Shown: positions 1-6,420 of the stretch, in pieces | Layout: every line of letters starts with the position of its first letter | Numbering within the stretch: the first letter of the stretch is position 1 | Assembly (NCBI GenBank): GCA_002170875.2 | Contig: NHHT02000007.1 | Coordinates: 12,219 to 21,258 of the forward strand | Direction: 5' to 3' | Length of the DNA: 9,040 bases | Origin: Pelagibacteraceae bacterium TMED170 | Lineage (GTDB): Bacteria > Pseudomonadota > Alphaproteobacteria > Pelagibacterales > Pelagibacteraceae | Program-made: the position numbers and the translations under genes | Notes under the pieces: generated by a model | What the model saw: the letters and a program-made list of their open reading frames with translations, nothing else | Told to the model about the DNA's origin: nothing | Database searches by the model: none

Positions 1-62
1 AACGGACTATCTGGGTTAGCTTCAGGAACTAAACGTACTTTTAAATGTGTTTTTTTAGCCAT
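1..62 (-). CDS. rpmG: Probable 50S ribosomal protein L33, N-terminal fragment (runs off the left edge)
   Basis: The ATG at 62-60 opens a frame of 20 complete codons that continues past the window edge. The peptide starts MAKKTHLKVRLVPEANPDSP. L33 proteins of Alphaproteobacteria begin with MAKK, a short variable stretch, then (I/V)(K/R)LV and an Ala before the FYVTKKN segment. The visible MAKK...VRLV..A pattern fits that layout. The following NPDSP is not the usual TG(F/Y)FY, so the family match rests on about ten residues. It lies 8 bases after the merR stop on the same strand and may be the last gene of the chaperone-rpmF-plsX-ihfA-merR run. No clear Shine-Dalgarno is visible because the upstream bases are a tandem AT repeat. 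The rest of the gene would settle the call. Confidence 0.5.
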   Translation of the reverse strand, partial: MAKKTHLKVRLVPEANPDSP

Positions 63-82
63 TTTAATTTTTAATTTTTAAT
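62..82. repeat. Perfect 3-copy tandem heptamer between merR and the next gene
   Basis: On the minus strand the unit ATTAAAA occurs three times without a break (plus strand TTTTAAT). The repeat covers the merR stop codon (73-71), and its last base is the A of the downstream ATG at 62. It therefore fills the space where a ribosome binding site would sit. It may simply be slippage in AT-rich DNA. No known function is claimed. Confidence 0.7.
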
Positions 83-439
83 TTTTTTTATCTTTTTTAA
101 TAAACTTAAAGATTTATCTCTAATTTTATTCTTTATATAATCAAACTTTATACTTGAAGATTTAAATTCGTCAAGGTTATTAATCTTGCTTTTTAAAATT
201 TTCTTTGCGCCAGAAATTGTCAGGCCTTGGTCTTTTAGCAAATAGTTAATTAACTCGACCGTATCTTGATTTTTTTTATTATAAAATCTTCTACCTTGCA
301 AAATAGTTGGTTTAATTTCTGAAAATTTAGTTTCCCAAAATCTTAACGTATGTGTAAGTGGCTTACCATTTTTTTTGTTAATTAACCCTATTTTTTTAGA
401 TAGGTTAGATATATCAATAAATTTTTCGTCATTTGACAT
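71..439 (-). CDS. MerR-family transcriptional regulator (the type found next to ihfA)
   Basis: This 122-aa protein carries one MerR-type winged helix-turn-helix. The helix-turn-helix lies near residues 8-35. The wing holds THTLRFWETKF (about 29-39), followed by GRRFY (49-53), a typical MerR arrangement in which the Arg and Tyr contact DNA. A second helical stretch at 56-85 (VELINYLL, GAKKIL) completes the domain. The tail is Lys-rich and ends KKIKKIKN. There is no cysteine-based metal site or effector domain, so no inducer can be proposed. A short MerR protein directly after ihfA is a standing feature of the alphaproteobacterial plsX-fabH-ihfA cluster. Here it begins 6 bases after the ihfA stop. 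Its targets are unknown, and in annotated genomes it is usually just called MerR family. Confidence 0.9.
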   Translation of the reverse strand: MSNDEKFIDISNLSKKIGLINKKNGKPLTHTLRFWETKFSEIKPTILQGRRFYNKKNQDTVELINYLLKDQGLTISGAKKILKSKINNLDEFKSSSIKFDYIKNKIRDKSLSLLKKIKKIKN

Positions 440-445
440 TTTTTT

Positions 446-757
446 TTATAAAGGATTTATTTTTTTTTTAAGTGAAGAAGAGACTTTAAAAGAAATAACA
501 TTTCGTTTTGTAATTAAAACTGCTTGTTTATTTTTTGGATTTCTACCCATCCTTTCTTTTTTAAATAATACACTAAAAGATCCAAAATTATTAATTTTTA
601 TTGTTTTGTTATCACTTAATCCCAAAGAAAGTATTTCTATAAGTGAATTAATAATTTCTTCTGCATAACTTTTTGAAATACCTATCTTTTTAAAGATATT
701 TCTAGCTATTTCTTTTTTATTTAAATTATTTAAATCTTTATTTCTAATGAGTTTCAT
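446..757 (-). CDS. ihfA: Integration host factor, alpha subunit (HU/IHF family)
   Basis: The 103-aa length and layout match the HU/IHF family. The N-terminal helices (about 8-50) include KKEIARNIFKKIGISKSYAEE. NNFGSFSV (56-63) starts the beta saddle. MGRNPKNK (70-77) forms the DNA-clasping arm, whose proline at 74 would intercalate between base pairs. VISFKVSSSLK (87-97) matches the usual family end. IHF is a heterodimer that bends DNA at specific sites and organises promoters and replication or recombination complexes. Assignment to the alpha rather than beta subunit rests mainly on position between plsX and merR, which is the ihfA locus in Alphaproteobacteria. The ATG at 757 lies inside the end of plsX (14-base overlap), so translation is probably coupled to plsX. 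The fabH gene that usually sits between them is missing. Confidence 0.9.
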   Translation of the reverse strand: MKLIRNKDLNNLNKKEIARNIFKKIGISKSYAEEIINSLIEILSLGLSDNKTIKINNFGSFSVLFKKERMGRNPKNKQAVLITKRNVISFKVSSSLKKKINPL

Positions 758-1769
758 TTAAATTTTTTTTCATTTTAGACATCAAATCACCTTTAATAAT
801 TCTATAGCTCAAATCTATTGAATGATAAAATCCTAATGCATCGGTAGAACCATGGCTTTTAACAACAGGTCCTTTTAGTCCTAGAAAAATTGCACCATTG
901 TATTTTCTAGGATCAAGCTTTTGTTTAAATCTCTTTAACGAAAAATAAGAAAAAATTAATGAAAATTTACTCATTATGTTTTCTGTAAGATGTTTCTTAA
1001 GATTATCAGTTAAAAATTTAGCTGTTCCTTCTGCTGTTTTCAGTGCAACATTACCTGTAAAACCATCTGTAACAATTACATTTACTTTACCTTCCATCAT
1101 TTTATTTCCTTCTATGTAGCCATCAAATAAAAAATCATTTGTTGAATTAGTTTCTTTTAATATTGTATGAGCTTTTTTCAAAACATCAGTACCTTTAATT
1201 TCTTCTGATCCAACATTTAATAGAGCTACTTTGGGTGACTCTTGAAATAAAGCTTTGTATAGTGCAGCTCCCATTTTTGAAAAATCTACTAAGTTGTTTT
1301 CATCACATTCAATATTTGCACCTAAATCTAAAACTACATTCATTCCTTTTTCATTTGGCCATAAACCTGCTAATGCTGGTTTATTAATTTTATCAATAGT
1401 TTTTAATAGCATTCTAGAAATTACTAGAAGTACTCCAGTGTTCCCTGCTGACAAAGTTATGTCAGATCCGTCGAGTAATTGTGAATTTATTGAATTCCAC
1501 ATGCTGCTATTTTTAGAATTTTTAACGGCCGTCAATGGTGTTTCTTCATCAGATACAACAGAGGTAGTATTAAAAACCTTAATATTATTATTTGAAATTT
1601 TATATTCTTTAAGTTTATTTTCTATTAAATTTTGGTTTCCATATAAATTAAAAAAAATATCTTTTATATTTTTATTTTTGTCTAAAAAAATACTTAATCC
1701 TTGTATAGTTTTGTTTGGAGAATTTTCCCCACCCATTGCATCAATGGCAATTGTTATTTTTTCTTTCAT
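744..1769 (-). CDS. plsX: Phosphate acyltransferase PlsX
   Basis: PlsX converts acyl-ACP and phosphate to acyl-phosphate, the donor that PlsY uses to acylate glycerol-3-phosphate. It is a peripheral membrane enzyme at the start of phospholipid synthesis. Family signatures appear in order: ITIAIDAMGGENSP at 5-18, SAGNTG at 107-112, DLGANIE at 148-154, NVGSEEIKG at 185-193, VTDGFTGN at 233-240 and GPVVKSHGSTD at 300-310. The 341-aa length is normal, and the ATG at 1769 gives the standard N-terminus right before the first strand. It follows rpmF by 12 bases, the classic rpmF-plsX pair. Its last codons overlap the start of ihfA. The 12-base leader holds a small hairpin, described separately. Identification is secure. 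Confidence 0.97.
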   Translation of the reverse strand: MKEKITIAIDAMGGENSPNKTIQGLSIFLDKNKNIKDIFFNLYGNQNLIENKLKEYKISNNNIKVFNTTSVVSDEETPLTAVKNSKNSSMWNSINSQLLDGSDITLSAGNTGVLLVISRMLLKTIDKINKPALAGLWPNEKGMNVVLDLGANIECDENNLVDFSKMGAALYKALFQESPKVALLNVGSEEIKGTDVLKKAHTILKETNSTNDFLFDGYIEGNKMMEGKVNVIVTDGFTGNVALKTAEGTAKFLTDNLKKHLTENIMSKFSLIFSYFSLKRFKQKLDPRKYNGAIFLGLKGPVVKSHGSTDALGFYHSIDLSYRIIKGDLMSKMKKNLNETH

Positions 1770-1784
1770 TAAACTAAAAGTTTA
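1770..1784 (-). other. Short inverted repeat spanning the rpmF stop and abutting the plsX start
   Basis: On the minus strand TAAACT-TTT-AGTTTA forms a perfect 6-bp stem with a 3-base loop. The first arm begins with the rpmF stop codon TAA (1784-1782). The second arm ends one base before the plsX ATG at 1769. The stem contains only one G-C pair and has no U-tract, so it is not a terminator. It could influence plsX initiation or slow a ribosome leaving rpmF, but chance is a real alternative in AT-rich DNA. Confidence 0.4.
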
Positions 1785-1955
1785 GATATCTAAGATTTTT
1801 TTACCGTTATAAAAACCAGACTTTAGGTCAATATGATGAGATAGCTTATATTCACCACTTTTTTTGTCTTCAACTATATTAATCTTATTTACTTTATGAT
1901 GAGACCTTCTTTGGTTTCTTTTAGATTTGGTTGTTTTACGTTTTGGAACTGCCAT
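1782..1955 (-). CDS. rpmF: 50S ribosomal protein L32
   Basis: A 57-aa reading frame runs from the ATG at 1955 to the TAA at 1784-1782. It starts MAVPKRKTTKSKRNQRRSHH, the diagnostic L32 N-terminus (MAVPK(R/K)KTSKS.R..RRSHH). It ends with the alphaproteobacterial-style segment KLSHHIDLKSGFYNGKKI (38-55), comparable to the H(H/R)VD...GYY.GR.V tail of relatives. There are no cysteines, so this is the zinc-free form. L32 is a small component of the large ribosomal subunit near the peptidyl transferase region. Its start lies 20 bases inside the end of the upstream chaperone gene. plsX starts 12 bases downstream, as in most bacteria, which links ribosome and membrane-lipid genes in one transcript. 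Confidence 0.96.
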   Translation of the reverse strand: MAVPKRKTTKSKRNQRRSHHKVNKINIVEDKKSGEYKLSHHIDLKSGFYNGKKILDI

Positions 1956-2454
1956 TTTTTAAATAGTTAAAATTTATACGACCTTTTAACACACTATTAT
2001 GATCCATATCAAAGCAAAAATCATAGAAACACTGTAAGTAATCTGTAAGTTTATTGATATTTTCTGTTTTTTTTAGATCTGTGGAGGTCAAATAAACAGT
2101 GGTTATTTTATTATTAATATTTGATGCATCGGTCTTTTTTAAAATTTTAAGTAAAATATCATAAAAAATTTTATTTAAAAGTTTCATTTTAGTATTTACA
2201 GAAACATCTCCGTATCCAAGCTCTCTCAAATGGTACTCGATATTTAAAAATATATTATCAAATACTTCTTGTGAAAGTTTTTTATTTTTTCTTTTTGTTA
2301 AATTTAGGATAATTGAAAAATGAAGAAAAATGAGAATAATACGAGTTTCAAAATTATCTTTTAGCTTTAAGTCCCTGTAAAAAAAAATATTACGTGATAA
2401 TTCAACTAATTTGTTGTAAAGATCATTATTATGAGTTTTATAAAAAGAAAACAT
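1936..2454 (-). CDS. Ubiquinol-cytochrome c chaperone, CBP3/UQCC1 family
   Basis: This 172-aa protein fits the family of CBP3-like chaperones that help assemble cytochrome b of the respiratory bc1 complex. The best evidence is the block VFDNIFLNIEYHLRELGYGD (64-83), which follows the family pattern LFD.FF.D....LRE.GVGD, then VSVNTKMKLLNKIFYDIL (84-101), matching the V..K.KK...AFYGR region. The N-terminal LYNKLVELSRNIFFYRDL (12-29) and the RIILIFLHFSIIL stretch (38-50) match the opening helices. The protein is shorter and more Lys/Asn-rich than relatives and has a divergent C-terminus. Position supports the call, since this gene normally heads the rpmF-plsX cluster and is divergent from bamE in Alphaproteobacteria. 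The DUF177 gene usually found next is missing, and this gene overlaps rpmF by 20 bases. Its ATG lies inside bamE. Confidence 0.8.
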   Translation of the reverse strand: MFSFYKTHNNDLYNKLVELSRNIFFYRDLKLKDNFETRIILIFLHFSIILNLTKRKNKKLSQEVFDNIFLNIEYHLRELGYGDVSVNTKMKLLNKIFYDILLKILKKTDASNINNKITTVYLTSTDLKKTENINKLTDYLQCFYDFCFDMDHNSVLKGRINFNYLKNGSSKT

Positions 2455-2898
2455 TTAAAAATATTATTTTGCTTATTTTTTTTACTTATTTTAACAAATT
2501 GTCAATTAAAAGACCCTTCTAAACTTCATGGTATCAAATTTTTAAAAAATAGGGAAGAAGTTCTAATAATAAATGAATTTAATAAAAATGATGTAGTAAA
2601 ATTACTAGGTAAACCCCACACTGTTTCTTTATCATCTGATAATAAGTGGATTTATTTTGAGAGGACTATTACTAGAGGAAAATTACAAAGACTAGGACGA
2701 AATGTCCTAAAAGATAATAATATTTTAGAGCTAAATTTTGATGATAGAGGAGTTCTTGTAAGTAAAAAATTTTACAGTAAAGAAGATATTAATAAAATAA
2801 AAATTGCTGAAGATAAAACAGATAATACCGTATCAAAGAAAAGTTTTGTTAGTAATATGCTTGGAAGCATTAGACAAAAAATGTACGGAAATAGATAA
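2431..2898 (+). CDS. bamE: Outer membrane protein assembly factor BamE (SmpA/OmlA-type lipoprotein)
   Basis: The 155-aa product begins with a lipoprotein signal peptide: basic residues KRKHLK (5-10), a hydrophobic core (11-21) and the lipobox LTNC, with Cys24 as the lipidated residue. The mature part has the SmpA/BamE pattern. The segment NKNDVVKLLGKPHTV (51-65) corresponds to the usual (T/S)K.DV...LG.P. It is followed by KWIYFER (72-78) and a final strand LELNFDDRGVLVSKKF (99-114), like the common V.F...G.V... ending. BamE is a periplasm-facing lipoprotein of the BAM complex that inserts beta-barrel proteins into the outer membrane. A bamE-like gene divergent from the bc1 chaperone is the usual alphaproteobacterial arrangement. 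The signal peptide needs the start at 2431, so the 24-base overlap with the divergent gene is real. It ends 6 bases from the hppA stop. Confidence 0.88.
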   Translation: MSFIKRKHLKILFCLFFLLILTNCQLKDPSKLHGIKFLKNREEVLIINEFNKNDVVKLLGKPHTVSLSSDNKWIYFERTITRGKLQRLGRNVLKDNNILELNFDDRGVLVSKKFYSKEDINKIKIAEDKTDNTVSKKSFVSNMLGSIRQKMYGNR

Positions 2899-2904
2899 TT
2901 CTAA

Positions 2905-5007
2905 TTAATGTGCTATTACAGCTAACAATAATAAGGCAACTATATTTGTTATCTTGATCATTGGATTTACGGCTGGTCCTGCAGTATCTTTGTATGGATC
3001 ACCTACTGTGTCACCTGTAACAGCAGCTTTATGAGCTTCGGAACCTTTTCCACCAAAATAACCATCTTCGATATATTTTTTTGCATTATCCCATGCTCCT
3101 CCACCAGCTGTCATAGAAATAGCAACGAAAAGACCTGTTAAAATTACACCGAGCAGCATTGCTCCTAGGCAAGAAAGAGCAGCTTCTATTCCGCCTATTT
3201 GAAATATAATTAAGTATAAAACTATTGGTGATAAAACAGGAAGTAAAGAAGGTATGATCATTTCTTTAATTGCAGCTTTTGTTAGCAAATCTACAAGTTT
3301 ACCATAATCTGGTTTTCTTTTACCTTTCATAATACCAGGAATTTTTTTAAACTGTCTTCTAACCTCTATAACAACTGCACCACCTGCTCTTCCAACAGCT
3401 TGCATGCCCATTGAGCCAAATAAGTAAGGTAACATTCCGCCAACTAATAGTCCGGTTACGACAAATGGATTTGATAAATCGAAAGTTACGTTTACTCCTT
3501 CCAATGCTGATCCTTTTACTTTTGAAAAAAATTTAATATCTTCAGTGTAAGCAGCAAACAAAACAAGTGCACCTAAGCCAGCTGATCCGATAGCATAACC
3601 TTTTGTGACAGCTTTAGTTGTGTTTCCAACTGCATCTAATGCATCTGTAGTTTTTCTTACACTTTTTGGTAATTTAGCCATTTCAGCAATACCACCTGCA
3701 TTGTCTGTAACTGGTCCATATGCATCTAAAGCTACAACCATCCCTGTCAAAGCTAACATTGAAGTCACTGCTATAGCTATGCCAAATAAACCTGCTAAAT
3801 TATTTGTAAATAATATTCCTACAACTATTATTAATGCTGGTACAGCTGTTGCCTCCATAGAAACAGCTAATCCTTGAATAACATTAGTACCATGTCCTGT
3901 CGTTGATGATTTTGCTACACTTTTAACTGGTCTGTAATTTGTTCCAGTATAATATTCAGTTATCCAAATTAATAACCCAGTAATTATAAGACCAGCAACT
4001 CCACAAATATATAAGTCAAAACCTGTAAAAGTAATTCCAGAATTTTCATAAACTTTATTTAAACCTATGACAGAGTCAGTTACGGGATATAAAACTAATA
4101 AAGATAAAAAAGCTGTAACAACGAAGCCTTTATATAAAGCAACCATTATATTTTTGCTTTTTCCCAATTTAACAAACCAAGTACCAATAATAGATGTGAT
4201 AAGACAAGAACCTCCTATAGCTAAAGGATAAATCATCATATTCATATCATTTTGAAAAAAAATAGAAGATAAAACCATTGTAGCAACAATAGTTACAGCG
4301 TAAGTTTCAAATAAATCAGCAGCCATACCAGCACAATCTCCAACATTGTCTCCAACATTGTCAGCTATTACAGCTGGATTTCTTGGGTCGTCCTCAGGAA
4401 TACCAGCTTCAACTTTACCAACTAAATCAGCTCCTACATCAGCACCTTTAGTAAAAATTCCGCCTCCTAGTCTAGCAAAAATTGAAATTAGTGAAGCTCC
4501 AAATCCAAGTGCAACTAGTGAATTTATGATTACTCTGTTATCAGCATCTAAATTTATTAAAATTATATAATAAATTGTTATAGCTAAAAGAGCTAATCCA
4601 GCCACTAACAATCCTGTTACTGCGCCTGATTTAAAAGCTATTGTTAGTCCAGATTGCAAACTTTTTCTTGAAGCTTCAGCAGTTCTGACATTAGCTTTTA
4701 CAGAAATTAACATTCCTATATATCCAGCTGCTCCAGAAAGAAAAGCACCTATAAAATAACCCAAACCAACTAGAAAACTAAAAAAATAACTTACAATTAT
4801 AAGAACTATAACACCAACTATAGCTATGGTTTTGTACTGTCTGTTTAAATATGCCCTTGCACCAATTTGAATAGCAGATGCAATTTCTTGCATTTTATTA
4901 TTACCGGGACTTGCTGATAAGATTTGACCAGATAACAAGTAACTATATGCAACGGTAAGAATTCCAGAAAAAACTATTAGATAAAGTAGTTCAAAAGATG
5001 AGTTCAT
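2905..5007 (-). CDS. hppA: Membrane-bound proton-pumping pyrophosphatase, K+-independent type
   Basis: This 700-aa integral membrane protein hydrolyses pyrophosphate and uses the energy to pump H+ across the cytoplasmic membrane. Family landmarks are clear. The substrate/Mg loop runs from [11 protein letters not shown] (190-200) through [20 protein letters not shown] (205-224). [16 protein letters not shown] is at 428-443, and [17 protein letters not shown] at 665-681. About 15-16 hydrophobic segments are spread along the chain, as expected. At the position that separates subclasses the sequence reads [10 protein letters not shown] (461-470). Lys465 replaces the Ala of K+-dependent enzymes and Thr468 follows, as in K+-independent H+ pumps. 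It lies 62 bases downstream of thiL. A gene order ending in thiL-hppA is seen in other Alphaproteobacteria. No Shine-Dalgarno stands out before the ATG. Confidence 0.97.
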   Translation of the reverse strand: MNSSFELLYLIVFSGILTVAYSYLLSGQILSASPGNNKMQEIASAIQIGARAYLNRQYKTIAIVGVIVLIIVSYFFSFLVGLGYFIGAFLSGAAGYIGMLISVKANVRTAEASRKSLQSGLTIAFKSGAVTGLLVAGLALLAITIYYIILINLDADNRVIINSLVALGFGASLISIFARLGGGIFTKGADVGADLVGKVEAGIPEDDPRNPAVIADNVGDNVGDCAGMAADLFETYAVTIVATMVLSSIFFQNDMNMMIYPLAIGGSCLITSIIGTWFVKLGKSKNIMVALYKGFVVTAFLSLLVLYPVTDSVIGLNKVYENSGITFTGFDLYICGVAGLIITGLLIWITEYYTGTNYRPVKSVAKSSTTGHGTNVIQGLAVSMEATAVPALIIVVGILFTNNLAGLFGIAIAVTSMLALTGMVVALDAYGPVTDNAGGIAEMAKLPKSVRKTTDALDAVGNTTKAVTKGYAIGSAGLGALVLFAAYTEDIKFFSKVKGSALEGVNVTFDLSNPFVVTGLLVGGMLPYLFGSMGMQAVGRAGGAVVIEVRRQFKKIPGIMKGKRKPDYGKLVDLLTKAAIKEMIIPSLLPVLSPIVLYLIIFQIGGIEAALSCLGAMLLGVILTGLFVAISMTAGGGAWDNAKKYIEDGYFGGKGSEAHKAAVTGDTVGDPYKDTAGPAVNPMIKITNIVALLLLAVIAH

Positions 5008-5069
5008 AATATTAAATTTAAAGAATGATAAATGCCAAAAAAAAGATAAAAACGCAAGCTAATCTTTGG

Positions 5070-6029
5070 TTAAAAGTAATGAATATATCCAGATTTTACA
5101 CGAGAATGATTGATTATCTTGTCACCATTGATAAGTTTAACTAGTTTACCAGCTACTATTTTACCGACTCTAGTAACTTTTGTTTTTGTTCTTTTTGCCG
5201 TCAAATTAATAAATTTCCTATGTTTTTTATTAGCTGTAAACAGAATACCATAATCATCTCCTCTTGAAAAAATATTTTTAAATTGATCTTGATCTTTTTT
5301 TAAAAAATTTTTTAAATTTTTTGACAGAGGTAAATCTGAATAATTTAGGTTAACTCCACATCTACTACTTGAACAAATACTTTTCATATCTTTGATTAAA
5401 CCATCTGAAATATCTATAGATGAAGTGGCAAATTTATTTAAAAAAGACGAAAACTTAATCGGTAATGAAGGATTCTCAAAACTTTGGATAAAATATTTTT
5501 TATATTTACCTGCATTTAATTTCTTTTTTTTAATAAGTAAGCCTAAATAAGAATCGCCCAAGTTTCCTGTTATATAAACATCATTATGTATTTTAGCTCC
5601 ACTTCGCAAAATTGGTTTTTTGTTTGAATAACCTAAAACAGAAATTGAAATACTTAATTTCTTTGATTTAATTGTATCACCACCACCTAGAAACATCTTG
5701 TGTTTTTTTGACTCCTTAGTTAATTCTGTTTTAAAATTTTTAAACCAACTTAAATTAGTTTTATTTATTGACAAAGATAAAAAATAAGAAAATGGCTTAA
5801 ATCCTTTACAGTAAATATCAGAGATTGAAGCCTTAAAAATTTTTTTAATAAAATTTTTTGGATTTGCGTATTTAAAAAAATGAATGCCTTCTTCATAGGT
5901 ATCAGTTGAAAAAATCATTCTTCTAGTAGGATCATAATAAATATCATCCTCCAAATTGAGAGAATTTTTATGGTTAAAGGTTAATTTTTTTAAAAAATTA
6001 TTTATTAATATTGACTCGGTTATTTTCAT
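5070..6029 (-). CDS. thiL: Thiamine-monophosphate kinase
   Basis: ThiL phosphorylates thiamine monophosphate with ATP to give thiamine diphosphate, the last step to the active cofactor. The 319-aa protein shows the family order: LEDDI (26-30) near the metal site, STDTYEEGIHF (41-51; usual TVDTLVEGVHF), ASISDIYCKG (67-76; usual NLSDLAAMGA), GGGDT (115-119), LRSGAKIHNDVYITGNLGDS (141-160), SIDISDGL (204-211) and RGDDYGILF (256-264; usual GEDYEL). I chose the ATG at 6029. The same frame extends upstream to a TTG at 6047, but ATG gives the standard short N-terminus before ESILINNFLKKL, which matches the E..LI..(Y/F)(F/L) opening of relatives. Even so, the start overlaps the end of nusB by 32 bases. 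The Lys-rich sequence is divergent, but the motifs leave little doubt. Confidence 0.92.
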   Translation of the reverse strand: MKITESILINNFLKKLTFNHKNSLNLEDDIYYDPTRRMIFSTDTYEEGIHFFKYANPKNFIKKIFKASISDIYCKGFKPFSYFLSLSINKTNLSWFKNFKTELTKESKKHKMFLGGGDTIKSKKLSISISVLGYSNKKPILRSGAKIHNDVYITGNLGDSYLGLLIKKKKLNAGKYKKYFIQSFENPSLPIKFSSFLNKFATSSIDISDGLIKDMKSICSSSRCGVNLNYSDLPLSKNLKNFLKKDQDQFKNIFSRGDDYGILFTANKKHRKFINLTAKRTKTKVTRVGKIVAGKLVKLINGDKIINHSRVKSGYIHYF

Positions 6030-6420
6030 TCCTAATCTTTGTTGCAATTTTATCTAGAATAGCATTTAGATATTTTATCTGAGATTTTTCTAAAAAATAA
6101 TTAGATGCTTTTATATATTCGCTAATAATTACATTAATTGAATTTTTGTGTTTAAACATTAATTCAAATATTGCTGCAAATATAATGATTTTTAATAATT
6201 TATCAGTACGCTCTAAATTAATATCATTGCTTAAATGCTTTCTTATTGTATCTTCAATTAATTCTTCTCTTTCTAAAGTTCCATTAACTACGTCTTTAAT
6301 AAATTTTTTATATTGGCTCTTCGTAAATTCAACAGGAATATCTGGATTCATTAAAGAGCTGTAAAGTTTTTGAATAACTTTAACTCTTGGTGTTTTTATA
6401 ATTTTATTTTTTGGGATCAT
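5998..6420 (-). CDS. nusB: Transcription antitermination protein NusB
   Basis: NusB pairs with NusE (ribosomal protein S10) on boxA RNA and supports antitermination of rRNA operons. The 140-aa, nearly all-helical protein matches the family at PRVKVIQKLYSSL (11-23; usual R..A...LYQ) and at ERTDKLLKIIIFAAIFELMF (70-89; usual RLD..ILRLG.YEL). It also matches at INVIISEYIKASNYF (95-109; usual VVINEAVELAK.F) and at KYLNAILDKIA (116-126; usual FVNGVLDKIA). I preferred the ATG at 6420 over the one at 6444. It has an AGG about 9-11 bases upstream and gives a normal N-terminus, while the longer form would overlap ribH by 41 bases instead of 17. It sits directly after ribH, as in many bacteria, and its end overlaps the start of thiL. 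Confidence 0.93.
   Translation of the reverse strand: MIPKNKIIKTPRVKVIQKLYSSLMNPDIPVEFTKSQYKKFIKDVVNGTLEREELIEDTIRKHLSNDINLERTDKLLKIIIFAAIFELMFKHKNSINVIISEYIKASNYFLEKSQIKYLNAILDKIATKIRNENNRVNINK

Noticed and set aside
1255..1785. Plus-strand open frame opposite plsX
   Set aside because: It is antisense to the well-conserved plsX, has no recognisable motif, and reflects AT-rich codon mirroring.
2500..2505. Perfect TTGACA (minus strand) upstream of the chaperone gene, a possible -35 box
   Set aside because: At 16-18 bases spacing the sequence is a run of A with nothing resembling TATAAT, and the hexamer encodes part of the bamE lipobox region. The support is too weak to call a promoter.
3605..4570. 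Plus-strand open frames opposite hppA
   Set aside because: They are Ala/Ser/Pro-rich mirror translations of conserved membrane helices and carry no gene signature.
5035..5069. AAAGAT...ATCTTT inverted repeat followed by a T-run between thiL and hppA, possible terminator
   Set aside because: The stem is only 6 mostly A-T pairs with a 14-base loop, which is expected by chance in such AT-rich DNA. The hppA gene follows on the same strand, and conserved order suggests read-through.
6030..6047. Upstream TTG extension of thiL by 6 codons
   Set aside because: TTG is a poor start, the extension lies fully inside nusB, and the ATG at 6029 gives the N-terminus expected for ThiL.
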